A program made the translations under genes and the position numbers. Source: Alphaproteobacteria bacterium (GTDB lineage Bacteria; Pseudomonadota; Alphaproteobacteria; Rhodobacterales; Rhodobacteraceae). From it: a stretch of DNA of 64,000 nucleotides. Below, piece by piece: positions 52,089 to 60,662 of this stretch (position 1 is its first letter; each line of letters begins with the position of its first letter). The stretch is from NCBI GenBank assembly GCA_030424865.1, contig JAUHVR010000003.1:265819-329818 (forward strand). Reading direction: 5' to 3'. The notes beneath the pieces are model-generated. The model was not told where the DNA came from. It made no database searches and was given only the letters and a program-made list of their open reading frames with translations.

Positions 52089-52113
52089 AAAAGGCCCGCG
52101 TTGCAGGCCTTTT
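52089..52113. terminator. Bidirectional intrinsic terminator between the PrpF-like and etfA genes
   Basis: AAAAGGCC and GGCCTTTT form a perfect 8-bp stem around a 9-nt loop. A T-tract follows on the plus strand and an A-tract (T on the minus strand) precedes it, so it can end transcription of both convergent units. Confidence 0.78.
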
Positions 52114-52144
52114 CCTGTGCGCGTGGCCCGCGCCTTTTGTAGGC

Positions 52145-53074
52145 TCAGCCCAGCTTTGCGGTCAGTTCGGGCACCGCCTCGAACAGGTCAGCCACAAGAC
52201 CGAAATCCGCCACCTGGAAAATCGGCGCTTCTTCGTCCTTGTTGATCGCAACGATGATTTTCGAGTCCTTCATCCCCGCGAGGTGTTGAATGGCCCCGGA
52301 AATACCGCAAGCGATATAAAGGTCCGGCGCAACCACTTTACCCGTTTGCCCAACCTGCCAGTCGTTCGGCGCATAGCCGCTGTCAACAGCAGCCCGCGAT
52401 GCACCGATCCCCGCATTCAGCTTGTCGGCCAGAGCCTTGATGATCTCGAAGTTCTCTTCCGATCCAACACCGCGCCCGCCGGACACGACGATCTTGGCTG
52501 AGGTCAGCTCCGGGCGATCCGACGCCGCAACCGTGTCTTCGATCCAGGTGCTCAGGCCATTGGAACCAACCGTTGCGATCGTCTCAACCGGCGCCGCTCC
52601 GCCGGTTTCCGCCGCCTCGAAGGTAGAGGTGCGGAACGTGACAACCTTTTTACCGTCCGAGGATTTCACCGTCTGAAGGGCGTTACCTGCATAAATCGGC
52701 CGCTCGAATGTGACGCTGTCGACAACGGCGATCGCGTCGGAAATCACCATCACATCCAGCAAGGCCGCAACCCGCGGCAGGATGTTCTTTGCGCCCGCTG
52801 TTGCAGGCGCGGTTATGTGCTCGAACCCACCCGCAAGCGAGACAATCAAATCCGCAACCGGCTCTGCCAATTGATGACCATAGACTTCGTCCTGCGCGCA
52901 CAGCACCTTTTCCACGCCCGAGATCGTCGCGGCCTGCGCCGCCGCCTTGGAACAGTCCGCGCCTGCACAGAGCACGGTCACATCGCCAAGCTGCGCAGCC
53001 GCGCTCACCGCCTTGGCGGTGGCGTCCATCGCCAGATCACCATCATTGATTTCAGCCACCAGAAGAACGGCCAT
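52145..53074 (-). CDS. etfA: Electron transfer flavoprotein alpha subunit
   Basis: 309 residues with the ETF-alpha FAD domain at the C-terminus: [80 protein letters not shown]. It carries electrons from acyl-CoA dehydrogenases to ETF-quinone oxidoreductase. It follows etfB with a 1-bp overlap. A dedicated copy inside an island with two ACADs and an island operator suggests it is not the housekeeping ETF; this is inference. Confidence 0.96.
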   Translation of the reverse strand: MAVLLVAEINDGDLAMDATAKAVSAAAQLGDVTVLCAGADCSKAAAQAATISGVEKVLCAQDEVYGHQLAEPVADLIVSLAGGFEHITAPATAGAKNILPRVAALLDVMVISDAIAVVDSVTFERPIYAGNALQTVKSSDGKKVVTFRTSTFEAAETGGAAPVETIATVGSNGLSTWIEDTVAASDRPELTSAKIVVSGGRGVGSEENFEIIKALADKLNAGIGASRAAVDSGYAPNDWQVGQTGKVVAPDLYIACGISGAIQHLAGMKDSKIIVAINKDEEAPIFQVADFGLVADLFEAVPELTAKLG

Positions 53075-53832
53075 TACACTGCCCCCGCGTCTTTGAGTTT
53101 CGCAACCAGCTCGTCCACCGAACCCACGACAATGCCCGCCGACCGGACCGGAGGTTCTGAGGTTGCCAGGATCTCCAGTCGCGGCGAAACATCCACCCGG
53201 TAATCCGCCGCCGTCTTTTCGATCAACGGTTTCTTCTTGGCCTTCATGATGTTCGGCAGCGATGCATAGCGCGGCTCATTGAGGCGCAGATCGACGGTCA
53301 CAACGGTCGGCATCCGCACCGAGATGGTCTGCAATCCGCCGTCTACCTCACGGGTCACCCGCGCCACATCCCCATCAATATCCACCCCAGAGGCAAAGGT
53401 CGCCTGCGACCAGCCCAGCAGTGCAGAAAGCATCTGTCCCGTGGCGTTCATGTCATTGTCGATGGCCTGCTTGCCGCACAGAACAAGCTCCGGTGCCTCT
53501 TCGTCAACAACCGCCTTCAAAAGCTTCGCAACCGCCAGTGGTTCGATATCGGTGTGAATATCCTCGGCCGCCGCAACCAAAATCGCGCGATCCGCCCCCA
53601 TCGCCAGCGCCGTGCGCAGGGTGTCCTGCGCCTGCTTGACGCCAATGGACACAACAATCACCTCATCAGCCTTGCCCGCCTCCTTGAGGCGAATGGCCTC
53701 TTCAACCGCGATCTCGTCAAACGGGTTGATCGACATCTTTACATTCGCGAGATCAACGCCGCCGCCATCGGGCTTGACCCGAACTTTCACGTTGTAATCA
53801 ATCACGCGTTTGACAGGCACCAATACCTTCAT
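53074..53832 (-). CDS. etfB: Electron transfer flavoprotein beta subunit
   Basis: 252 residues: [60 protein letters not shown] and the recognition loop region [15 protein letters not shown] near residues 191-205. The AMP-binding motif and length are normal. It is first in the etfBA operon, with operator f 61 bp upstream of its start. Confidence 0.96.
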   Translation of the reverse strand: MKVLVPVKRVIDYNVKVRVKPDGGGVDLANVKMSINPFDEIAVEEAIRLKEAGKADEVIVVSIGVKQAQDTLRTALAMGADRAILVAAAEDIHTDIEPLAVAKLLKAVVDEEAPELVLCGKQAIDNDMNATGQMLSALLGWSQATFASGVDIDGDVARVTREVDGGLQTISVRMPTVVTVDLRLNEPRYASLPNIMKAKKKPLIEKTAADYRVDVSPRLEILATSEPPVRSAGIVVGSVDELVAKLKDAGAV

Positions 53833-54102
53833 AAGCGTCTCTCTTCATGGTCATGGGACTTCTCACGGCAAGCGCTACAGCCCATTTGGTCGACTGTCAA
53901 CAGTTTTCAATTTCCGAAGTCGCCTTTGACATCCCCCCCTGCCCCGGACATGCCCTCATCGCTGACCTGCCGCGCCGCGGCGATTGTGGCAGATTTGAAC
54001 CGTTGCCAATGCCAAACGCCAAGAAGGGTGCTGTCAGACGAACGCGACCCAGTCTCTGCTGGGACAGTAAGAGTGTCCTATGTAGCACGCCAAGTTGACA
54101 CC
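53833..54102. other. Intergenic stretch upstream of etfB
   Basis: Besides operator f at 53893-53904, this stretch shows no gene. Short frames on both strands have stop-rich neighbours and no ribosome binding site. It probably contains the etfB promoter and debris around the IS6-type fossil. Confidence 0.4.
53893..53904. promoter_or_regulatory. Island operator f (upstream of etfBA)
   Basis: ACTGTCAACAGT, an exact match to operator b, 61 bp upstream of the etfB start. It marks the right border of the predicted regulon. Confidence 0.7.
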
Positions 54103-54237
54103 TCAGCGTGCCGTTTCGTGGAAGACATCAAAGCCCCGCTTTTGGAGCAAGTCCCCGCCGTTCCGGAGAGAAAGCAGGAACCAAACGTAGAGCATCACTG
54201 CCAGACGGATGAAAAGGGGTGGCTTTGAAGTAGTGAA
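54103..54237 (-). pseudogene. IS6-family transposase remnant
   Basis: A minus-strand frame reads KPPLFIRLAVMLYVWFLLSL, then RNGGDLLQKRGFDVFHETAR and a stop. This matches the N-terminal region of IS6/IS26-like transposases from alphaproteobacteria (typically PPEIIRLAVMLYVRFPLSLR, NVEDLLxERGIDVSHETVR). The RHRF segment before it and the whole DDE domain are missing. Only this fragment survives; no inverted repeats were found. Confidence 0.68.
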
Positions 54238-54425
54238 AAAGAAAGCGTCTGTTCATCAGTCAAGGCTTAGAAAGCGACCTGCCCGGCCCAACCTCATTTC
54301 CTCTTACAGAGCCTCGATGTCCTCGAGCCTCGGTGGCAGTCATAAGCCCAAGATGATGATCGCGTCCAATTCTCCGAAAATTCTGAAGCAATGGTCAACG
54401 GAAATGCTGAGATTTTTGCCGTACC

Positions 54426-55950
54426 TTAAGTGAGGTCCTGCGGCAGAATGGTAGGTGGAAGGCTCTGGTAGCATACTGGACGCAGAAACCGACGGATCGA
54501 GAGTGTCCCGACAGATGTTGCACCAAAATTGGTCGACGCCGGAAAGGGGCCGCTATGGACCATGGAGCCTGCGACTTCGACACCAGTGGGGAAACCATTT
54601 GCGAGGATCCGCCCCGCTTTTCGCTCCAGCACCGGCATCAGAGCCTTTGCCAGAACGGTGTCGTCATCGTCCAAGTGCAGGGTGCAGGTCAGTTGGCCAA
54701 CAAGTGACTTGGCCACCGACATCATTTCGTCCTCGTCTTTCACGCGGACAATCAGACCAAGCGGGCCGAATACCTCTTCAGCGAGCGCGTGGTTCGCCAA
54801 CCAGGTGTCTCCGGTCGTCTCGTAGAGACCGGGGGTGGCTTTCCGCAGATCGCAGGTCGAGGTCAGGACCTCTTGAACGCCTGCCGCGCCGGAGACCCGA
54901 TCCCGCCCGTCACGGTAAGCCATTGCGATACCGTTCGTCAGCATGGTTTGCGCACCAACCTCGGCCAGCGCGGTCTTTGCGGCGGTGACAAAGGCGTCGA
55001 CCCCAGGGCCGTCGATCACCACGGCGATGCCGGGATTGGTGCAGAATTGCCCGACACCCATCGACAGCGAACCCGACCAGCCGGTGCCGATCTCTGCACC
55101 CCGCGCCGAAAGCGCCGCTGGTAAAAGGAACATCGGGTTGACCGAACCAAGTTCGCCGAAAAATGGGATTGGCTCGGGCCGCGCGGCGCACAGATCGAAG
55201 AGCGCGCGCCCCCACCCAGCGAACCGGTGAAGCCAACCGCCTTGATCAGAGAGTGCTCTACCAGCGCAGAGCCTACATCACGGTTGCCGCCCTGGATGTT
55301 GGAAAACACACCTGGATGCAGATCGCAGGACTGGATTGCGGCGTGGATCGCCTCGGATACGACTTCGCCGGTGCCGGGGTGGGCGGAATGCCCCTTGACC
55401 ACAACCGGGCAGCCCGCTGCCAGCGCTGCAGCGGTATCGCCACCCGCTGTGGAGAACGCGAGCGGGAAGTTCGACGCGCCGAAGACGGCCACGGGGCCAA
55501 TCGGGCGCTGCACCATTTTCAGGTCCGGTCGCGGGAGCGGCTGCCTGTCGGGCAGCGCCGGATCATGGCGCCGGTCGAGATAGTCGCCGACCTCGATGTG
55601 GTCGGCGAACAAGCGCAGCTGCCCGACGGTACGTCCGCGTTCTCCCTCAAGACGCGCCTTGGGCAGGCCACTTTCACGCGATCCGATTTCAGTGATCGAT
55701 TCGGCGCGGGCTTCGATCTCATCTGCGATCGCGCGTAGAAATTTTGCGCGCTCTGCGCGGGTCGAATAGCCATAAGACCAGAACGCCCGTTCTGCTGCTT
55801 CGCAGGCGCGGTTCACATGCTCTGGCGTGCCAATGGAAAACTCATGCGCAGGGCCCGTGGCTGGTTCGTTCTTGAACGTGGTTACACCGGCCACCCACTC
55901 CCCTGCGATCAGGTGTTTGCCATGAGGCGCGAATTCAGATCATCTGGCAT
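54426..55950 (-). pseudogene. 2-oxoglutarate semialdehyde dehydrogenase-like ALDH, disrupted by frameshifts
   Basis: Two overlapping frames together encode one ALDH of the KGSADH type. The first (to about 55210) has KMVQRPIGPVAVFGASNFPL, AFSTAGGDTAAALAAGCPVV and KAVGFTGSLGGG. The second resumes with the expected PMFLLPAALSARG and ends SVGTLSIRRFLRPVCYQSLP. A one-base loss at the C-run near 55209-55213 separates them. At the N-terminus, APHGKHLIAGEWVAGVTTFK is in frame with no ATG; the natural ATG at 55950, with AAAAGG upstream, is in another frame. Two frameshifts argue for true decay, but the first is at a homopolymer and could be a sequencing error. Confidence 0.78.
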
Positions 55951-55961
55951 GGGACAGCCTT

Positions 55962-56687
55962 TTAACGATTGTTGGCTATGCGCCATTCGGCGAACTTTTT
56001 GAGGTTTTCTTCCTTGGTCGCAGGATAAAGACCAATAATTGCGGCACCGTTCCGGACCTGCTCGATGGCAAAATCCTCGTAAGCGGTCATCTCGACCGCT
56101 TCGTCGGCAATCTCGTCCACCAGATGGACTGGGATGATGATCACACTGTCATCATCGCCGACAACGATATCGCCCGGAAAGACCGGAGCATCTCCACAGC
56201 CAATTGGTTCGTTGATTGCGATGGCCTCGTTGGTCGTAAGGTTCGTCGGCGATGACGGGCGCGAATGATAGGCTGGCATCTCCAGCTTGGCGATGTTCAT
56301 GGCATCGCGAAAACCGCCATCGGTCACGACACCGGCTCCGCCGCGCATCATCAACCGGGTGATTAAGATGTCGCCTGCACTGGCGGCTGTCGCCGATTTC
56401 CGGCTATCCATCACCAACACATGGCCCGGCGGGCAGGTTTCGATAGCCACACGTTGCGGATGCTCGGGATTACGGAACTCACCTAATTGATTGCGGTCTT
56501 CACGCGCGGGCATGTAGCGTAGAGTGAAAGCTGGGCCGACCATGTTCTTGCCCTTTTGCGACAGAGGGCGGACGTCCTGGATCGCCTGGTGGCGCAAACC
56601 ACGCTTGTAAAGGGCGGTCGCCAGAGTGGCGACAGAGACCTGTTCGAGCTTTTCTTTCGTCTCGGGTTTCAAGGGCTGATCGGCCAT
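55962..56687 (-). CDS. RraA-like / HMG-aldolase family protein (241 aa)
   Basis: An RraA-fold protein: VSVATLATALYKRGLRHQAI, VGPAFTLRYMPARED, HVLVMDSRKSATAASAGDIL, GGAGVVTDGGFRDAMNIAKL and PVFPGDIVVGDDDSVIIIPV. The G-D-x20-R-D arrangement (SAGDIL... GGFRDA) is that of metal-dependent HMG/CHA aldolases or oxaloacetate decarboxylases. It lies between the DapA-family gene (11-bp gap) and the frameshifted ALDH in the sugar-acid operon, so it may be an aldolase or hydrolase for a 2-keto acid intermediate. Confidence 0.87.
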   Translation of the reverse strand: MADQPLKPETKEKLEQVSVATLATALYKRGLRHQAIQDVRPLSQKGKNMVGPAFTLRYMPAREDRNQLGEFRNPEHPQRVAIETCPPGHVLVMDSRKSATAASAGDILITRLMMRGGAGVVTDGGFRDAMNIAKLEMPAYHSRPSSPTNLTTNEAIAINEPIGCGDAPVFPGDIVVGDDDSVIIIPVHLVDEIADEAVEMTAYEDFAIEQVRNGAAIIGLYPATKEENLKKFAEWRIANNR

Positions 56688-56698
56688 GGCTCAAGTCC

Positions 56699-57598
56699 TC
56701 AGATCAAGCCGTTTGCGGCCATAAATGCGTCGAGTTGTTTCTGTTGCGACGCGGTGAGTGGCCAAGCCGAAGGCGGACGGGTCGGCCCGCAATCATGTCT
56801 CTGTGCGATCAGCGCGGCTTTCACGCCGGTGACATTGGTGCCGTTGTGTTCTTCGGCGCGGATATCCTCAAACGCACGCATGTCAGCAATCAGGCTGTTC
56901 GCCTTGGCATAGTTCCCGGCAGCAAGTTCTTTATGAATGGCGACCGACCGTTCGGGCCAGACGTTGATCAGGCCGCTGGTGAAGCCGCGCGCGCCGACCG
57001 CGTAAAGCGGGGGGGCCCAGACCTCTGCCAATCCGGCAACCCACGTCAGGCTGGGGTCGCAGGCGTCGATGGCGGCGGCAAGATTCAGGGGATTGGGCGT
57101 CGCCCACTTGATCCCTTTTACGCCCTCGACTGCACAGAGCTCCGCTATCGCAGCAGTGCCCATTGTATCGTTGCGCAGGTATAGCATCAGCGGCAGTCCG
57201 TCGCCGGCATCCGCCACGGCTTTCAGATAATCCACAGTGCCACGGGGGCTCACAAATGGATCAGGCGGCTGGTGAACCATCAAAGCGGTTGCGCCCGCCT
57301 CGGCAGAGGCTTTGGCAAGGCGGCAGGCATCGGGCAGGCTGCGGCCGACCCCGGCCAGCAGCGGGGCCCGTCCGTCCATCAGCGCCGCGACCTCGCGCAC
57401 CATCCTGCAGGCCTCATCCGTCGTCAGGGCATAGAATTCACCAGTGTTGCCATTAACAACGGGCATATGCACGCCTGCGGCCAAGGCCCGGTCGAGGATC
57501 GGGGCCAGCTTTTCCGGCGCGACGTCTCCGGCGTTGTCATAGGGTGTGACAAGGATGCCAGAGATTCCGGCCAGTGCAGTATCAAGATCATGTGTCAT
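56699..57598 (-). CDS. DapA-family aldolase/dehydratase (299 aa)
   Basis: A dihydrodipicolinate synthase/N-acetylneuraminate lyase superfamily TIM barrel. Motifs are GISGILVTPYDNAGDVAPEK, NGNTGEFYALTTDEACRMV, LMLYLRND (Tyr140) and GVKGIKWATPN with Schiff-base Lys164. Beside an IlvD-type dehydratase and a KGSADH-like gene, it is probably a 2-keto-3-deoxy-sugar-acid dehydratase or aldolase, as in pentonate or hexarate breakdown. Its start overlaps the dehydratase stop. Confidence 0.9.
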   Translation of the reverse strand: MTHDLDTALAGISGILVTPYDNAGDVAPEKLAPILDRALAAGVHMPVVNGNTGEFYALTTDEACRMVREVAALMDGRAPLLAGVGRSLPDACRLAKASAEAGATALMVHQPPDPFVSPRGTVDYLKAVADAGDGLPLMLYLRNDTMGTAAIAELCAVEGVKGIKWATPNPLNLAAAIDACDPSLTWVAGLAEVWAPPLYAVGARGFTSGLINVWPERSVAIHKELAAGNYAKANSLIADMRAFEDIRAEEHNGTNVTGVKAALIAQRHDCGPTRPPSAWPLTASQQKQLDAFMAANGLI

Positions 57599-59328
57599 CA
57601 GAAAATATCCGGTTCGCCCGCAGCCGGGCCGTGTTCACGAGTAAGGTAGTCAAAGTCGCATCCGGTATCGGCCTGCCCGACGTGTTTAGAGAACATCCAG
57701 CCCCAGCCGCGCTGATAACGGGGTTCAGGGGGTGTCCAGGCCGCGCGGCGGCGTTCCAGTTCCGCCTCGTCCACCAACATGTTAAGCGACCGGTTCGGCA
57801 GATCCATGCGCACGATATCCCCGGTCTGCAGCAGGGCCAGCGGCCCGCCGACAAAACTTTCGGGGGCGACGTGCAAGACGCAGGCGCCGTAAGAGGTTCC
57901 GGACATGCGGGCGTCCGAGATGCGCAGCATGTCGCGGTGGCCCTGTTTGATCAGCGCCTTCGGGATCGGCAGCATTCCCCATTCCGGGAAACCGGGGCCA
58001 CCCTGTGGCCCTGCATTCCGCAGGACAAGGACGTGATCAGGCGTCACATCGAGGTCTTCGTCGTCAATCGCCTTTTTCATCTCCGGGTAGCTGTCAAAGA
58101 CAAGTGCCGGCCCTTCGTGCACATGATATTTCGGATCGCAGGCCGCAGGTTTGATCACGGCACCCGACGGGCAAAGGTTGCCGCGCAGTACGGCAAGCGA
58201 GCCCTCGTGATAGACCGGGTTCGACAGCGGGCGGATAACGTCGTCATTGTAAACTTGAGCACCGGCGATGTTCTCGGCCAGCGTCTGCCCATTGACGGAA
58301 ATGGCAGAGGTGTCGAGCCGATCGGCGATCTGCTTGATCATCGCAAGCAATCCTCCGGCGTAGTGGAAATCCTCCATAAGATAATCCTTGCCCGAGGGTC
58401 GGACGTTGGCGAGCAGTGGAACCGTGCGCCCCAAAGCGTCGAGATCATCTAGCGTGAGTTCGACCCCCGCGCGGCGAGCCATGGCGATGAGGTGAACGAC
58501 GGCGTTGGTGGAACAGCCCGTCGCCATCGCCACGATTGCGGCGTTCTTCACGCTGGCAGGAGTGACAATCTCTTGCATCGACACATCTTCCCACACCATC
58601 TCTACGATCCGGCGGCCACACTGGCTGGCCATGCGGGAGTGGTTGGAATCAACCGCAGGGATTGAAGAGGCACCGGGCAGGGTCAGACCCATCGAGTCTG
58701 CAATTGCCGTCATCGTCGATGCTGTGCCCATCGTCATGCAGACACCGTGCGACCGGGCAATGCCGCCCTGCACACCGCGCCACTGCTCGTCGCTGATATT
58801 CCCGGCCCGACGCTCGTCCCAGTATTTCCAAGCGTCAGAGCCGGAGCCGAGTATCTGCCCGGCGTAGTTGCCGCGAAGCATCGGCCCGGCGGGCAGAAAG
58901 ATGAACGGAACGCCTGCGCTAAGCGCACCCATGATCAGAGCCGGGGTGGTCTTGTCACAGCCGCCCATCAGGATCACCCCATCGAAAGGATGCGAGCGGA
59001 TGACTTCCTCGGTCTCCATCGCCAGCATATTGCGATAAAGCATCGAAGTCGGCTTTGTGAATTGTTCATCCACCGACAGCACAGGCATCTCGATTGGAAA
59101 TCCGCCAGCCTGATGCACACCACGCTTCACCTCTTTGGCGCGTTCAGGGAAGTGGCCGTGGCAGGAATTGATCTCGGACCAGGTGTTCAGGACGCCGACA
59201 ATGGGCTTCCCGATGAACTCTTCTTCGGCATAGCCCAATTGCATCATGCGAGAGCGATGACCGAAGCTGCGTAAATCGTCCGGAGCGAACCAACGCGAAG
59301 ATCTCAGGGTATCGGGTGTCTTGGTCAC
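57598..59328 (-). CDS. IlvD/Edd-family sugar-acid dehydratase (arabinonate dehydratase-like), 576 aa
   Basis: An Fe-S dehydratase with Cys56 (NSCHGHF), Cys124 and Lys126 (GGCDKTTPA) and Cys197 (SHGVCMTMGTAST), matching the 2Fe-2S cysteine pattern of L-arabinonate/D-xylonate dehydratases. Also GHRSRMMQLGYAEEEFIGKP and MRISDARMSGTSYG-like RISDARMSGTSYGACVLHVA. The GTG start at 59328 follows AAGGAGG; an ATG 12 codons earlier overlaps the LacI operator. It converts an aldonate to its 2-keto-3-deoxy form and is first of a four-gene leftward operon. A perfect 16-bp operator lies 21 bp upstream. Confidence 0.9.
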   Translation of the reverse strand: MTKTPDTLRSSRWFAPDDLRSFGHRSRMMQLGYAEEEFIGKPIVGVLNTWSEINSCHGHFPERAKEVKRGVHQAGGFPIEMPVLSVDEQFTKPTSMLYRNMLAMETEEVIRSHPFDGVILMGGCDKTTPALIMGALSAGVPFIFLPAGPMLRGNYAGQILGSGSDAWKYWDERRAGNISDEQWRGVQGGIARSHGVCMTMGTASTMTAIADSMGLTLPGASSIPAVDSNHSRMASQCGRRIVEMVWEDVSMQEIVTPASVKNAAIVAMATGCSTNAVVHLIAMARRAGVELTLDDLDALGRTVPLLANVRPSGKDYLMEDFHYAGGLLAMIKQIADRLDTSAISVNGQTLAENIAGAQVYNDDVIRPLSNPVYHEGSLAVLRGNLCPSGAVIKPAACDPKYHVHEGPALVFDSYPEMKKAIDDEDLDVTPDHVLVLRNAGPQGGPGFPEWGMLPIPKALIKQGHRDMLRISDARMSGTSYGACVLHVAPESFVGGPLALLQTGDIVRMDLPNRSLNMLVDEAELERRRAAWTPPEPRYQRGWGWMFSKHVGQADTGCDFDYLTREHGPAAGEPDIF

Positions 59329-59348
59329 AGGCGCCTCCTTCTGCCTTT

Positions 59349-59364
59349 GTGTATGCGCATACAC
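59349..59364. promoter_or_regulatory. LacI-type operator 1 (dehydratase operon)
   Basis: GTGTATGCGCATACAC is a perfect 16-bp palindrome with the central CG typical of LacI-family sites. It lies 21 bp upstream of the dehydratase start, where a bound repressor would block transcription. Confidence 0.8.
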
Positions 59365-59457
59365 TCAAGGCGGTCAAGCTCAAAGGACCCATTATTGCCC
59401 TAAAATAAAATATTTCTGACGGTTATTGACAGAAAGATATCTGCCGTGCTTATTGCT

Positions 59458-59473
59458 ATGTATGCGCATACAT
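59458..59473. promoter_or_regulatory. LacI-type operator 2 (TTT transporter operon)
   Basis: ATGTATGCGCATACAT is a perfect 16-bp palindrome sharing the 14-bp core TGTATGCGCATACA with operator 1. It lies 76 bp upstream of the tctC-like start. The centres of the two operators are 109 bp apart, so a tetramer could loop them. Confidence 0.8.
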
Positions 59474-59549
59474 TACTGTTCAAACGTTCGGTGAAACACG
59501 CCGAACATGACAAAGCAGGTCGCGCTTTGTGACCGCATGGGAGGACATC

Positions 59550-60587
59550 ATGACCATTTCTCGCCGTAACTTTCTTGCCACGTCGGCTGCAGGCGCTGTG
59601 GCCCTGGCGGCACCGTCGCTGGCACGCGCACAGCAATTGCCCCGCAATGTGCGTCTGGTGATCGGCTCCACCTCGACCGGGGGAGATACCTATCAAAACT
59701 CGTCCATTGTCGCGGATGCCCTGGCAGAACATCTGGGTATCAACATCCGCGTTGACGCCGTCGGTGCGTCCGAAGGGTTCCGCGCTCTTGGCCGGGACAG
59801 TCGTGGCACCACGCTGATGATGTTTCACGACCAGTCTTATCTGGGCAACCTTTACGGGCGCGAGGGCTATGCAAACCCATTCGAGGCCTACACGGTTGGC
59901 CAGACGGTTTCGATCAACCCGGGCAACGCGTACCTCGTACCAAAGTCGTCGACCTACAACTCGATGGAAGACATTTTCAACGCAGCCGTGGCAGGTGAGC
60001 GCGTCCGCGTCGCGATCCAGCCGGGTGGTGTGTCCGAGATCGGCTTCTCGGCCATGAAGAACGCGGCCAACGTGCGTGCGCCGGGGTCTGCGGACAACCT
60101 CGTCGCGGTCAACACCGGCGGCCAGTCCGACAAGAACCAGACGATGTGGGACGACCTTGCCGACTGCATCAACGGCTCAATCCAGGCCAACGAGCAGTTC
60201 ACGCAGATTGATGACGACACGGCGATGAAGTTCGTGTGGATCACAGCGCGTCAAGCGACCCTGCAGCAGGCACCTGCCGAAGGGATGGGCAACACCACAC
60301 GCGAAGATCTGCTGAAGTACGCCACGCCAGCGACCTCTGTTACGTTGGACGGCAGCCAGGACTTCACCTTCGACAAGGAGTTCTTCTTCCTTTTCAACAA
60401 GGAGATGGACACTGCGATCATCGACCAACTCGACGAAGCGTTGACCGCAATCTACACCGAAGGCGCAATCCAGGAGCGCCAGCTCGGGTCATTCTTCATC
60501 CCGAACTTCCTGAATTTCGCGGATGCTCAGGCACACCTGCAGGCAAAGAACGAAACTTATCGCAATGTGCTCGCCCAGATCTCATAA
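59550..60587 (+). CDS. Tripartite tricarboxylate transporter binding protein (TctC family) with Tat signal (345 aa)
   Basis: The N-terminus MTISRRNFLATSAAGAVALA carries a twin-arginine motif (RRNFL) and a hydrophobic stretch ending near ARAQQ. The mature part resembles TctC/Bug receptors: VRLVIGSTSTGGDTYQNSSI, ADALAEHLGINIRVD, AYLVPKSSTYNSMEDIF. The start is the ATG following GGGAGGA; the frame opens seven codons earlier at GTG. It would bind an organic or sugar acid in the periplasm. It is first in the TTT operon, controlled by operator 2. Confidence 0.85.
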   Translation: MTISRRNFLATSAAGAVALAAPSLARAQQLPRNVRLVIGSTSTGGDTYQNSSIVADALAEHLGINIRVDAVGASEGFRALGRDSRGTTLMMFHDQSYLGNLYGREGYANPFEAYTVGQTVSINPGNAYLVPKSSTYNSMEDIFNAAVAGERVRVAIQPGGVSEIGFSAMKNAANVRAPGSADNLVAVNTGGQSDKNQTMWDDLADCINGSIQANEQFTQIDDDTAMKFVWITARQATLQQAPAEGMGNTTREDLLKYATPATSVTLDGSQDFTFDKEFFFLFNKEMDTAIIDQLDEALTAIYTEGAIQERQLGSFFIPNFLNFADAQAHLQAKNETYRNVLAQIS

Positions 60588-60603
60588 CCAGGTGCGAACC
60601 TTC

Positions 60604-60630
60604 TCCCTGTCCGGCACGTTCGGGCAGGGA
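60604..60630 (+). other. Intercistronic hairpin after the tctC-like gene
   Basis: A 10-bp stem (TCCCTGTCCG / CGGGCAGGGA, one T-G wobble) with a 7-nt loop lies between the tctC-like and tctB-like genes. No U-tract follows. It matches the arrangement in the three TRAP loci. Confidence 0.6.
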
Positions 60631-60662
60631 TCATTCCGGCGTAACTGAAGGAGGTCGTGCGG

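Noticed and set aside
54426..55894. Two separate aldehyde dehydrogenase genes
   Set aside because: The two overlapping frames cover successive, non-redundant parts of one ALDH, so a single frameshifted gene explains them better.
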